Assembly: GCF_002777975.1 (NCBI RefSeq)
Contig: NZ_NGVS01000031.1
Location: 186,563-250,562 of the forward strand
Length of the DNA: 64,000 nucleotides
Origin: Shewanella carassii
Lineage (GTDB): Bacteria; Pseudomonadota; Gammaproteobacteria; Enterobacterales; Shewanellaceae
Direction of reading: 5' to 3'
Made by a program: the position numbers and the translations under genes. A model generated the notes under the pieces. It ran no database searches. It saw nothing but the letters and a program-made list of their open reading frames with translations, and was not told where the DNA came from. Position 1 is the first letter of the stretch; each line of letters starts with the position of its first letter. Of the stretch, positions 1-8,340 are shown one piece after another.

Positions 1-183
1 GTCATAGCCCAACTTGATCAGTTGCTGGCGGCAGAGGCGGATCCAGGCCCTGTGCTTGCGGGCATCATCGGCCTTGAGCAGATAGACAGACTGCTCTTCA
101 GAAATATAAAAGTGCTGCAGCTCAGGTGTTTGCAAGCGATTTCTCCATTGGCAGAGGCAAGGATACAAAGTAACAACAAGCAA
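1..183 (-). CDS. Unknown protein, 3' end beyond the window edge
   Basis: An open minus-strand frame runs from about 183 off the left edge, with codons ending at base 1. Its composition is protein-like: a short hydrophobic stretch, then a polar segment containing QHFYISEEQSVYLL and a basic segment with RAWIRLCRQQLIKLGYD. No ATG exists in this frame; the TTG at 181-183 is the only plausible start and has no clear Shine-Dalgarno. An overlapping minus frame from 218 begins with a signal-peptide-like stretch (MSFCLLLLCILASA), so a frameshift or an alternative start is possible. The family is not recognised. Confidence 0.4.
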   Translation of the reverse strand, partial: MLVVTLYPCLCQWRNRLQTPELQHFYISEEQSVYLLKADDARKHRAWIRLCRQQLIKLGYD

Positions 184-363
184 AAGCTCATTAAAACAGC
201 AAGGTGTGAGACCGGCAAGTGGTGACTCTGGGATCCAGCTCAGAACCAGGCTTCCTAGCGTATCCTTTTGGGCTGCACTTTGACCTATATCAATTTCATC
301 GCAGCTGCCTCGGAGTAACCTGTTCGCAACAAGCCATAATGGCAAAAGCAATATGGAGGCCTT

Positions 364-711
364 ATGTCAGTGCCAGACAAGCAAGAGCTGATCGCACTGT
401 TCGAGTATGCCCGTCCCCGAGTGATACAGTCGATGGAATTGCGCCATTGCCCCCATGCAGGTTTCTATAATCCGGTGGATGAGCGCTGCAATTTTTGTCA
501 TCAGGGAATGGAATGTATCTGGATGAACCAGAATGATGAGCTGGTGGATCTGGAGCAGAAATCACTCGAAGAGTTGAAGCAGCAGTTATTGATAGCGGTC
601 GACTTTGTCGACTCCAGCCTGAGCCCACACCATTTGTCACGGCGTAAGTGTCAGTGTGATAACTGTAATTGGCTGCGCAAAGTGCAGGATATCCTGGCTA
701 GGTTGCCCTGA
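364..711 (+). CDS. Cys-rich conserved hypothetical protein
   Basis: Encodes 115 residues with a good ribosome site (GGAGG five bases before the ATG). Two cysteine clusters are visible: an N-terminal one around residues 28-50 (HCPH, then CNFC and MEC) and a C-terminal one around residues 96-103 (CQCDNC). The spacing suggests one or two small metal-binding knuckles, though no named family is recognised. There is no signal peptide or membrane segment, so it is probably cytoplasmic. A strong terminator follows immediately, so it is likely monocistronic. Function unknown. Confidence 0.75.
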   Translation: MSVPDKQELIALFEYARPRVIQSMELRHCPHAGFYNPVDERCNFCHQGMECIWMNQNDELVDLEQKSLEELKQQLLIAVDFVDSSLSPHHLSRRKCQCDNCNWLRKVQDILARLP

Positions 712-730
712 ATCCGAGAAAATTTATGCG

Positions 731-769
731 GCCCACCCTGGAGTCATCGGCTCCTGGGTGGGCTTTTTT
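731..769 (+). terminator. Rho-independent terminator
   Basis: An 8-bp stem GCCCACCC (731-738) pairs with GGGTGGGC (756-763) and is followed by six T. It lies 20 bp after the stop codon of the Cys-rich gene and before tpm. Confidence 0.85.
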
Positions 770-848
770 GTCTGTGGCAGCAGCGCTCTTTGCATTCGGC
801 GTGCAAGTCGATAGAGTATTAAGATTTTCTGATGCACAGGATGGATAG

Positions 849-1505
849 ATGGAACCCGGATTTTGGCACGAACGCTGGCACAAGCAGCAGATAGGTTTTC
901 ACCAGCAGGATATTAACCCCTTCTTGGTCAAGTACTGGCCCACACTCGCACTCCGGGGCAATGAACAGGTCTTTGTCCCACTCTGTGGCAAGTCTTTGGA
1001 TATGTGTTATTTGGCCGAGATGGGCCATGATCTGCTCGGTTGTGAACTGAGTGAATTGGCCGTCAGGCAGTTCTTTGAAGAAAATGGCCTTGCGTATCAA
1101 CAGAAAGCCTTTGGCGAACTGCAGGCTTTTTCCAGCGAACAGATGACCCTGTTGCAGGGCGACTTGTTTGCATTGCAGGTTCAGCAACTGGCATCGGTAG
1201 GGGCCTTCTACGATAGGGCAGCGCTAATCGCCTGGCCTGAGGAGATGCGTTTGCAATATGCCGCCAAGCTGGCTGCCTTGTTGCCAAGTGGTTGTAGTGG
1301 CCTGTTGGTCACCCTGGAATACCCTCAGGATATGCTCAAGGGGCCGCCATTCAGTGTGACCCGGGAGTGGATAAGGGAGCATATGAGCCAGTGGTTTGAG
1401 GTCACGCTGCTGGAGCAAGTCGATGTGTTGGCCGACAACCCAAGATTCATTGCCAAAGAGGTGCCTTGGCTCAACGAGAGTGCCTATTTGCTGAAACGTA
1501 AATAG
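849..1505 (+). CDS. tpm: Thiopurine S-methyltransferase
   Basis: Encodes 218 residues, the usual length of bacterial TPMT. The family transfers a methyl group from S-adenosylmethionine to thiopurines and, in bacteria, to selenium and tellurium compounds. Family hallmarks are the N-terminal FWHERW (residues 4-9), the SAM-binding segment VPLCGKSLDM followed by GCELS (about residues 40-72), and an AFYDRAALIAWP-like active-site loop near residue 120. It is cytoplasmic with no signal peptide. It stands alone between a terminator and the convergent porin. Confidence 0.95.
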   Translation: MEPGFWHERWHKQQIGFHQQDINPFLVKYWPTLALRGNEQVFVPLCGKSLDMCYLAEMGHDLLGCELSELAVRQFFEENGLAYQQKAFGELQAFSSEQMTLLQGDLFALQVQQLASVGAFYDRAALIAWPEEMRLQYAAKLAALLPSGCSGLLVTLEYPQDMLKGPPFSVTREWIREHMSQWFEVTLLEQVDVLADNPRFIAKEVPWLNESAYLLKRK

Positions 1506-1560
1506 ATTTCTCTGACGAGGATAAGCGTTGAAGGCGTGAACAGCGCTTGGTTAAAAGCTC

Positions 1561-1593
1561 GACAAACAAAAAGGCGACCCTAAGGTCGCCTTT
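1561..1593 (-). terminator. Terminator of the porin gene
   Basis: A 10-bp stem AAAGGCGACC (1570-1579) / GGTCGCCTTT (1584-1593) with a 4-base loop. Read on the minus strand it is followed by TTTTTGTTTG, so it ends the porin transcript; it may also stop tpm read-through. Confidence 0.85.
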
Positions 1594-1618
1594 AGTTCAA
1601 CCACTATCTCAACAGAGA

Positions 1619-2677
1619 TTAGAAGTCGTAACGTACACCCACGGTGAATACGTTGTCGTCTTCCAGGTCAAACTTAGCACCAGCATCTTTGAACTCACCT
1701 TCATAGTGAGCATACTGGCCGAAGATCATAGTAGACTTGGCTACACGGTAGTCAGCACCCACAGTGATGTTAGTCACTTCGATGTCAGTGCCAGTTTTGT
1801 CGCCCAGAGCCTTGTAGTACTTACCGAAACCGGCTTCATCATAGCCGTATTGCAGCTTCAGGTTTACACCGTTCAGGTTGTAAACTACGTTAGCGAAGTA
1901 AGTGTTGTTGTCATCTGAACCATCAACGATGCTTTCAGAGTTCTGGAACAGACCACCCAGCTTGAAGTCACCCAGTTTCACTTGACCAACTGCACGGTAT
2001 GCATCGATACCACCGATAGCCTTGTTGTAGGCGATGGCAGCATAGTAGTTCTGAGCTTTCAGCTTCTTGTCACCGATGGTGGCGCTCAGAGCGTACATGT
2101 TGTCTTTGTCGATTTCCTTACCGTTCGCGTCGTAAGTCGCGTAGTTGTCTTCCATCAGGTAAGTGGCGTTCAGAGTGATCAGGTCGGCGATCTTTGGAGA
2201 GTAGTACCAAACACCGTCACCGCTACGAACTTGACCTCCAACCAAACGGTCGATATCCGCGTTGGTGTTACCGAAAGCATCTACGCTGCCTTCAGCTTGC
2301 TTGAATACTGTGTCATTACGACCAGCCAGTACAGTACCGAAGGCGGTCTTGGCACCCAGGAAAGTGTTACGGGCTTTGAAAGTGTCACCTTTACCAGAAG
2401 TGTTCTCTACTTGGAACTCCATCTGATAGATGATGTCTACGCCGTCAGCAATCTTCTCGGAACCTTTTACACCCAGGTGTGAGAAGTTGTTTTCGATGTA
2501 AGTACCGCTCTCACCTACTTTAGCTCCATTAGTACCAGTCTGCAGAGTGGCGCCTTGGTCGGAGTTGGTGATAGCCAGATCCAAACGGCCATACAGAGTT
2601 GGGCCATCAGCCAATGCACCGAAAGAGGCTGCAGCCAGAACTGTTGCTACTGACGCAGAGATAAGGGTCTTCTTCAT
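1619..2677 (-). CDS. General trimeric porin (OmpC/OmpF-like)
   Basis: Encodes 352 residues with a clear signal peptide (MKKTLISASVATVLAAASFGALA, cleaved near residue 23), then the typical porin start TLYGRLDLAI. The rest is alternating beta-strand sequence ending in RYDF with a C-terminal Phe, the signal for outer-membrane assembly. It should form a 16-strand trimeric diffusion channel. An acidic eyelet-like loop lies mid-protein. Strong codon bias and the long upstream region suggest high, regulated expression. The exact substrate preference cannot be read from sequence. Confidence 0.95.
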   Translation of the reverse strand: MKKTLISASVATVLAAASFGALADGPTLYGRLDLAITNSDQGATLQTGTNGAKVGESGTYIENNFSHLGVKGSEKIADGVDIIYQMEFQVENTSGKGDTFKARNTFLGAKTAFGTVLAGRNDTVFKQAEGSVDAFGNTNADIDRLVGGQVRSGDGVWYYSPKIADLITLNATYLMEDNYATYDANGKEIDKDNMYALSATIGDKKLKAQNYYAAIAYNKAIGGIDAYRAVGQVKLGDFKLGGLFQNSESIVDGSDDNNTYFANVVYNLNGVNLKLQYGYDEAGFGKYYKALGDKTGTDIEVTNITVGADYRVAKSTMIFGQYAHYEGEFKDAGAKFDLEDDNVFTVGVRYDF

Positions 2678-3228
2678 GTGTTGTGCTCCCTAGAACCTGA
2701 GTTCTAATCCATGTATTTATGGTTATTTAACAAACGAGTGTTCCTGGATTTGTAGCGGACATCCTGTCCGTCACAAAGCTGCGCTGATTCTTACAGTTTT
2801 GTTTGCCCAAGATTGTGGCCTGGATCAAACTTTTGCCCCCATTTTGGCCGAAAAAGCCTTAATCTGTGACCAAAATGTCCGTTTCGGTTAAAAAGTGTTC
2901 CGATGCTATTGTTTGTAAAATCAGCACAATCATTTTTCTCCTATAAAAAGGTGATTTTTCAGTATGTATGACTGTATCTGTCGGTTAATTTTAATGGAGT
3001 TAAACGTAAATTAGTGATAGATGATGTTCGTTGAAAAGTGAAGTTTTGCATCATAAAAATGATATTTATGTGCGCTAGTTCTCATTGGTTGTGCGAAAAA
3101 GAGGTTGTTGCTGGAAGTTATTCAGGCTGATAAGTGTATCAGACCGCTGAAAACCCGATACATGCTGCAGTTTGGGGAAAATGGGGAGTTCGGCTAGAAT
3201 GCCGCCGAAGATAATTGGGAACCAAATT
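2678..3228. other. Porin/tcdA divergent intergenic region
   Basis: About 550 bp with no convincing gene. It must hold the porin promoter and long 5' leader (minus) and the tcdA promoter (plus). An inverted repeat CGGACA-TCC-TGTCCG lies at 2756-2770 in the porin upstream region. The stretch 2900-3110 is AT-rich with a second short palindrome around 3050-3070. No tRNA or small-RNA gene could be supported. Confidence 0.5.
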
Positions 3229-4062
3229 ATGCAAGATACAGACACAGACTTGTTGAATTCAGAGGCCTATCAACAGCGTTTTGGCGGTATTGCCCGTCTA
3301 TATGGTGTTGCTGCGCTGGCAGCCTTTGCCAAGGCCCATGTGATGGTGATAGGGATTGGCGGCGTCGGCACTTGGGTGGCCGAGGCGTTAGCCCGCAGTG
3401 GCATAGGGCATATCAGCCTGATGGATCTTGACGATGTCTGTGTCACCAATACCAACCGCCAGATCCATGCTTTGGCAGATACCATAGGTGAATCCAAGGT
3501 GGCCGTAATGGCACAAAGGATTCAGGCGATTAATCCTTTGTGCCGGGTGGATGAAATCGAAGACTTTATTGCTGCGGACAATCTGAGTCAGTATTTGTCA
3601 CAGGATAAGGGCATAGACTTTGTGGTGGACTGCATAGATGCGGTTAAGCCCAAGGCGGCCTTAATCGCCTGGTGCAAACGTAATAAGATCAAGTTGGTGA
3701 CAGTAGGGGGAGCCGGCGGCCAGATTGATCCTACCCAGATCCAGCAAACAGATTTAGCCAAGACGTTTCAAGACCCTTTGCTGGCCAAGGTACGTAACTT
3801 GCTGCGTAAAGAGTATGGTTTTACAAAGAACCCGCAACGGCGTTTTGCCATAGATGCGGTGTTTTCCAGCGAACATCTTAAATACCCCCAGAGTGATGGC
3901 AGTGTTTGTGCCAGTAAGGCCGGGGCTCAAGGCAATATGAGAATGGATTGTGCCTCGGGGTTTGGTGCTGCGACCATGGTGACCGGTAGTTTTGGTTTCG
4001 TGGCCGCCAGCCGGGTACTGGCGCGGTTAGCGCAAGCTGCCGATAGCAACGGCCAGGAATGA
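3229..4062 (+). CDS. tcdA: tRNA threonylcarbamoyladenosine dehydratase
   Basis: E1/ThiF-like enzyme (also called CsdL) that uses ATP to cyclise t6A37 of tRNA to ct6A. The ATG at 3229 gives MQDTDTDLLNSEAYQQRFGG, the conserved family start, so the longer frame from 3172 is rejected. A nucleotide-binding GIGGVGTWVAEALARSG motif lies near residue 37, then the LMDLDDVCVTNTNRQ strand-loop and the C-terminal GSFGF segment. Its 277 residues match the family. In E. coli it works with the CsdA-CsdE sulfur system, which is not in this window. Confidence 0.95.
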   Translation: MQDTDTDLLNSEAYQQRFGGIARLYGVAALAAFAKAHVMVIGIGGVGTWVAEALARSGIGHISLMDLDDVCVTNTNRQIHALADTIGESKVAVMAQRIQAINPLCRVDEIEDFIAADNLSQYLSQDKGIDFVVDCIDAVKPKAALIAWCKRNKIKLVTVGGAGGQIDPTQIQQTDLAKTFQDPLLAKVRNLLRKEYGFTKNPQRRFAIDAVFSSEHLKYPQSDGSVCASKAGAQGNMRMDCASGFGAATMVTGSFGFVAASRVLARLAQAADSNGQE

Positions 4063-4189
4063 GTCGGGCCTTGTGGGGGGAGAACAGTCTGGCCCTCAAG
4101 GAAACTGCGCAAAACATGATCTGAGTCTAATGCGGGCCAAGTCTGGATTGTTAGAATCCTGACACTTTTTCGCTACAGATATTCAAATT

Positions 4190-5419
4190 ATGCGACAAGC
4201 ACTGCTCAATCGTTTTTTGCGCTATGTTCAACAGGATACACAAGCCAACCCTGACTCAGTTGCCGTTCCCAGCTCCGCAGGGCAAGTGGCCTTTGCTAAA
4301 CAGTTGCAGCAGGAATTGCTCGAGCTGGGATTTGACGATGTTTTCCTCAGTGAATCATGCTGTCTTTATGCCAAAATCGCAGCGAATACTGCCAAGGTGC
4401 CGGCGATCGGTTTCTTGGCTCATCTTGATACCGCGGCCGACTACTCTGGTGCCGGGGTTAAACCTAGGGTGATAGACAAGTATCAAGGACAGGTCATCCC
4501 ATTGGAACAAGGGGAAGAGCTGAACCCTGAGCAGTTTCCTTCTTTATTGAATTACCTCGACAAAACCCTTATCACGGCCGATGGCACCACGCTATTGGGT
4601 GCCGATGACAAGGCCGGTATCGCCGAGATCATTACGGCGTTGCATTATTTACTGCAACACCCGGAAATTCCCCATGGACAGATCCATCTTTGTTTTACTC
4701 CCGATGAAGAGATTGGCCGTGGCACAGATGGCTTGGAGCTCGAGCGCTTCGGTGCCGATTGGGCCTATACGGTCGATGGCGGCGCGATAGGTGAGCTTCA
4801 ATATGAGAACTTCAATGCGGCCACAGCGGTAATCACTGCCAAGGGGAACAACTGTCATCCCGGTAGCGCTTTTGGGGTAATGGTTAATGCTCTGACCATG
4901 GCTGCCAGGTTCCATGCTCGCATGCCCCTCAATGATGCTCCCGAGACCAGTGAAGGCTATCAGGGCTTTTTCCATTTGCTCTCTATGGAGGGGCAAACAG
5001 AAGAGGCCAAACTGGTATATCTGATTCGGGACTTTGACCGAGCTCAGTTTGAACAGCGCAAGGTCTGGCTGCAAGAGTCGGTAGCTAAATGCAATGCCGA
5101 GCTGCAGGCCGGTAGCCTGGAGATCAGCATCAGCGACAGTTACTACAATATGAAAGAATGTATCTTGCCCGTGCCTCATGTGACAGATATTGCCTGTCAG
5201 GCGATGGAGATGGCTGGTATTACACCGGATATTAAACCCATTCGGGGTGGTACCGATGGTGCACAACTGTCCTGGAAGGGGTTGCCTTGTCCCAACCTCT
5301 TTGCCGGCGGTCACAATTTCCATGGTAAGCATGAATATGTTTGTCTGGAGTCAATGGAAAAGGCGGTTGAGGTGATAATCAATATTGCCAAACTGACCAC
5401 TCAGAGATACGCAGAGTAA
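4190..5419 (+). CDS. pepT: Peptidase T (tripeptidase)
   Basis: Encodes 409 residues, the length of E. coli PepT. It is an M20 dizinc aminopeptidase that removes the N-terminal residue of tripeptides in the cytoplasm. Metal and catalytic residues are in place: His78 in FLAHLDTAAD, Asp140 in LLGADDKAG, the Glu pair in PDEEIGRG (173-174) and the C-terminal His in GGHNFHGKHEY. Induction by anaerobiosis (FNR) is known for E. coli pepT; no clear FNR site is visible upstream here. Confidence 0.95.
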   Translation: MRQALLNRFLRYVQQDTQANPDSVAVPSSAGQVAFAKQLQQELLELGFDDVFLSESCCLYAKIAANTAKVPAIGFLAHLDTAADYSGAGVKPRVIDKYQGQVIPLEQGEELNPEQFPSLLNYLDKTLITADGTTLLGADDKAGIAEIITALHYLLQHPEIPHGQIHLCFTPDEEIGRGTDGLELERFGADWAYTVDGGAIGELQYENFNAATAVITAKGNNCHPGSAFGVMVNALTMAARFHARMPLNDAPETSEGYQGFFHLLSMEGQTEEAKLVYLIRDFDRAQFEQRKVWLQESVAKCNAELQAGSLEISISDSYYNMKECILPVPHVTDIACQAMEMAGITPDIKPIRGGTDGAQLSWKGLPCPNLFAGGHNFHGKHEYVCLESMEKAVEVIINIAKLTTQRYAE

Positions 5420-5446
5420 TTAGGCTCACCACCAGACTAAAACGAG

Positions 5447-7078
5447 TTACATAAAGAGTTCCACCCTGTCGTCATCGGTGGGGTGGGACGTAAATGTCGC
5501 CGGAAAGCGAACCCGGAAATGCGCACCACCCAGTGGGGAATCGGGTACAAGAGTAATACTGCCCTTGAGTAAAGTGGCGGCGTTAAAGGCGGCAGCCAGC
5601 CCCAATCCTGTGGCCCCGGTTCGTCTACTGGTGGTAAAGAAAGGCTCAAAGATCTGACTGGCAATCTCGGGTGCGATCCCCTTGCCATTGTCTTCGATAT
5701 CCAGCAATAGTTCTGGACCCTGCTGTTGTGCGCTGATGCTGATCTTATGGCCGGTATCACCCTCAAAGGCGTGAGCATAGGCGTTGGAAATTAAATTGGT
5801 GACTATCTGCTTCAATAAGCTGTGGTTACCGGTGAGCCAGAGGTCGGGGGCAACGTCAATCTCCACATCTACTTGTAATTGCTTGAAAGATAGCGCCACA
5901 GCATCGGCAAATTCCTGCAATACCTGAGATAGCAGCATCTGTTCATTGGTATCATTGCCTTGCTCGGCGGCAATCGCCTTAAATTTCTGGATCAGATTAC
6001 TGGCACGGGTAATATTGCTGATGATCAGCTCACAACTCTGTTGATACTCATTGAGAATGGCATTGAGCTCCTCCAGCGTAGCGCCATCACTTTGCAACAG
6101 TTCAATCAATTCATGAATATGTTGTAGTTGGCTGCTGGCGGCAGTGAGACAGATACCTATTGGAGTATTGATTTCATGGGCTATCCCGGATACCAGCCCG
6201 CCGAGCGCCGCCATTTTCTGTTGCTCGACCATGACCTGCTGGGCGCGCTTCAGTACCAAGAGTGACTGCTCAAGCTCTTTGGTTTGCTCTTTGACTTGTT
6301 TGGCCAACTCATCTTTATAACTGCGTTCCAGTTCCAATAATCTTTCTCTGTCGTTCAAGGCCTCTTGCAACTCGGTGCGGGAAAGGTTGAGTTGCGAAAA
6401 GGTGGTGCGCAGTTGTTGTTGCATCAAGTTGATGGCCTGAGCAACCCGGGTAAATTCATCCTGTTTTTCCCGGCGTTTGAACTGCAATGGTTGATAGTCC
6501 TGCTCCAAATCGAGCTGCGAGCAATACTCACTCAGTTGTAACAGGTGTCGGGTGATCGTGGCCCAGACCAGATAGAGAATGAAGCCTGCGACCAGGAAGG
6601 TCTTGATAGCGTTAGCCAGTAGGATCAGTAAGGCTTTGTTGACTAATCTATCGTAGATTTTGGAGAGGTCGGCCTGTACTCTGAGTTCGCCGACATTAAA
6701 GGTTTGATCGCCGGTTTGATGTATCAAGGGAAAGCGTTTTTCTATCACTCCTTGGTTACGGTGTTCACCGGCCGTCCATTCCTTGCCGCTATCATCTTCT
6801 ATGATCACAAAGCTGGTATCCGGCAATTGGTAAAGGCCGTTCAACTGGGTCTTGATGAGCCTCTCATCTATTACCCAAATACTTGCCGCGAGCACATCCA
6901 GGTTGGCCTTTTCAATATTGGCAAACTCATTGTTTATTCGGCCAATGTCGCTCTTGTAATCAGAAATCAGCTGTAAACCCGTGGTCACCAGGGTGATCAG
7001 CGAGCTGAACAATATAATCGCCAAGGCTAGTCTTCGACCTATGGGGCTGCTGATGAGCTGTTTTAAAAAACTGGGCAT
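5447..7078 (-). CDS. Membrane sensor histidine kinase (orphan)
   Basis: Encodes 543 residues. TM1 is about 16-37 and TM2 about 149-172, enclosing a periplasmic sensor of about 110 residues. A HAMP-like linker and long coiled coil (225-290) follow. The phosphorylation motif GIAHEINTPIG has His301, and the ATPase domain shows NLISNAYAHAFEG, DNGKGIAP and TGLGLAAAF. The H-box and coiled-coil layout resembles DctB/FixL-type kinases with class-4 HATPase. No response regulator is adjacent, so its partner is elsewhere. The stimulus is unknown. Confidence 0.9.
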   Translation of the reverse strand: MPSFLKQLISSPIGRRLALAIILFSSLITLVTTGLQLISDYKSDIGRINNEFANIEKANLDVLAASIWVIDERLIKTQLNGLYQLPDTSFVIIEDDSGKEWTAGEHRNQGVIEKRFPLIHQTGDQTFNVGELRVQADLSKIYDRLVNKALLILLANAIKTFLVAGFILYLVWATITRHLLQLSEYCSQLDLEQDYQPLQFKRREKQDEFTRVAQAINLMQQQLRTTFSQLNLSRTELQEALNDRERLLELERSYKDELAKQVKEQTKELEQSLLVLKRAQQVMVEQQKMAALGGLVSGIAHEINTPIGICLTAASSQLQHIHELIELLQSDGATLEELNAILNEYQQSCELIISNITRASNLIQKFKAIAAEQGNDTNEQMLLSQVLQEFADAVALSFKQLQVDVEIDVAPDLWLTGNHSLLKQIVTNLISNAYAHAFEGDTGHKISISAQQQGPELLLDIEDNGKGIAPEIASQIFEPFFTTSRRTGATGLGLAAAFNAATLLKGSITLVPDSPLGGAHFRVRFPATFTSHPTDDDRVELFM

Positions 7079-7239
7079 TCAACAATCTTAAGTACTTGCT
7101 GTAGATAGCCTTAAGCATAGCCTCGCCGCCAAATTTCGTAGTTTTTTGTTATCGGATAATCATGAAGCGTTTCGAATGAACGTGGCACTGTTTTTGCTTG
7201 TTTAGTGGTTGGAACAATTTTCTGACGCTGGATAGAGCC

Positions 7240-7851
7240 ATGAAGAGACTGAAATTTGAGGTATTGAAAGAGGGCAAGTTCAAGGCCGCTGCATTGCAAC
7301 TGACACTGTGGGTGCTGCTGATAACCACATTGCTGCTGTTTATGCCTAAGTCCTTACTGGCTCTGTTGCATTTGGAGTCTTGGGTTGATAGTCATGCTCA
7401 TTATATTGGCCTGACGTTACTGCTGGCTTTGGCTTATATCGGTGCCTTGGCCGTCAATCTTTTGCTGGATGAAGCTATTGGTCGTCTGAGCGAGCGCAGG
7501 ATCAATGAAACGATCGAAGAAAAAGTGAGGTTGTTGGATCCTGCCGAGCGCGCGCTATTAAGGGAGTTCTTCCTGCAGGGTGCCAGTGTTTTGACCCTGC
7601 CGCAAAATGAGGCTCCTGTGCAGGCGCTGCTAAAGGCACACATACTGGAGAGTCTGGGGAACGAGCGACATTACGCCATTCAAGGCCCTACTGCCGAGTA
7701 CAAGATAGCCATGGCCGCCCGTAAGCATTTAAACCGAAGAGTGTTGCGTCTTCCTCCGGGAGAACCGAGTCAGGAAGAGTTGCAATACCTTATCAAGGCA
7801 AGGCCGCAATTTATCAATGGTATTGCCCAGGTGCGCAAACACGCTGCCTGA
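7240..7851 (+). CDS. SieB-like (superinfection exclusion B family) membrane protein
   Basis: The ATG at 7240 gives 203 residues; the frame opens at 7198 but its first 14 codons look non-coding. Two membrane helices lie at about 22-42 and 58-80, followed by a cytoplasmic alpha-helical domain with LDPAERALLREFFLQG. This layout matches the superinfection exclusion B family named after phage P22/lambda SieB. Most chromosomal members have no demonstrated antiphage function, so the name is a family label only. It is probably monocistronic. Confidence 0.65.
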   Translation: MKRLKFEVLKEGKFKAAALQLTLWVLLITTLLLFMPKSLLALLHLESWVDSHAHYIGLTLLLALAYIGALAVNLLLDEAIGRLSERRINETIEEKVRLLDPAERALLREFFLQGASVLTLPQNEAPVQALLKAHILESLGNERHYAIQGPTAEYKIAMAARKHLNRRVLRLPPGEPSQEELQYLIKARPQFINGIAQVRKHAA

Positions 7852-7861
7852 TATCGGTTAA

Positions 7862-7890
7862 AAAAGTGGGCAGCCTTAGGGCTGCCCAAA
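7862..7890 (-). terminator. Terminator of the DUF3149 gene
   Basis: GGGCAGCC-TTA-GGGCTGCCC hairpin (about 7868-7887), followed on the minus strand by CACTTTTTT. It terminates the small minus-strand gene and may block the converging SieB-like transcript. Confidence 0.75.
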
Positions 7891-7932
7891 CATTAGATCA
7901 AAAATGTCATTGCATTTAAAGAACATGGAAAT

Positions 7933-8061
7933 CTAAGGCTTTGCCGACTTTACGATAAACATCCACATAATGTAGGAGATAATACCGATAGTACTGAAGA
8001 TAACTATCATCGACAGTAAGCCTATAGGGTTTCCAAACATTAGATCCAACCAGAATGCCAT
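7933..8061 (-). CDS. DUF3149 small membrane protein (42 aa)
   Basis: Hand translation gives a 42-residue protein starting MAFWLDLMFGNPIGLLSM and ending IMWMFIVKSAKP. An FGNPIGLLSM-type entry followed by a single hydrophobic helix (about residues 12-36) and a short basic tail is the layout of the DUF3149 family. AGAGGA eight bases before the ATG is a good ribosome site, and a terminator follows the stop. It should sit in the inner membrane. The role of the family is unknown; in this window it is divergent from the hemerythrin chemoreceptor. Confidence 0.85.
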   Translation of the reverse strand: MAFWLDLMFGNPIGLLSMIVIFSTIGIISYIMWMFIVKSAKP

Positions 8062-8122
8062 CACTGAAGTCCTCTTTCTTGTAAAGTCAAAGCTAAACTA
8101 ACCAAATCGACGTTGAGCAGAA

Positions 8123-8136
8123 CTGATCTCGATCAA
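8123..8136. promoter_or_regulatory. Candidate FNR/EtrA box
   Basis: Read on the minus strand the site is TTGATCGAGATCAG, matching nine of the ten fixed positions of the FNR/EtrA consensus TTGAT-N4-ATCAA. It lies about 62 bp upstream of the DUF3149 start codon and also within the chemoreceptor upstream region. Binding is inferred from the match only. Confidence 0.5.
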
Positions 8137-8177
8137 CAAATGTTACCTGAGCGTTTAATCTGACAAACTACCTTGTT

Positions 8178-8201
8178 AAAACATGATTTGAATCATGTTT
8201 T
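8178..8201. promoter_or_regulatory. 24-bp palindromic operator candidate
   Basis: Perfect inverted repeat AAAACATGATT-TG-AATCATGTTTT between DUF3149 and the chemoreceptor gene. The core ATGAT-N4-ATCAT is an FNR-like site with the outer base swapped, so it could be a second oxygen-responsive site or the operator of another dimeric regulator. Confidence 0.5.
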
Positions 8202-8340
8202 GCTGAATTAGGTGGTTGCGAAATTATCTGCGTTAACGGCAAGGGATATTGAGAAAGGGATAAGCTCAAAGGCTAATATTAACCTCTACACTAAAGGGGT
8301 AGAGTGAACGGCGGCGATAACCATTGGCAAGGAGCGTGCG

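Noticed and set aside
7198..7239. Longer start of the SieB-like gene
   Set aside because: The extra 14 residues look non-coding and the ATG at 7240 yields the usual short basic N terminus before the first helix.
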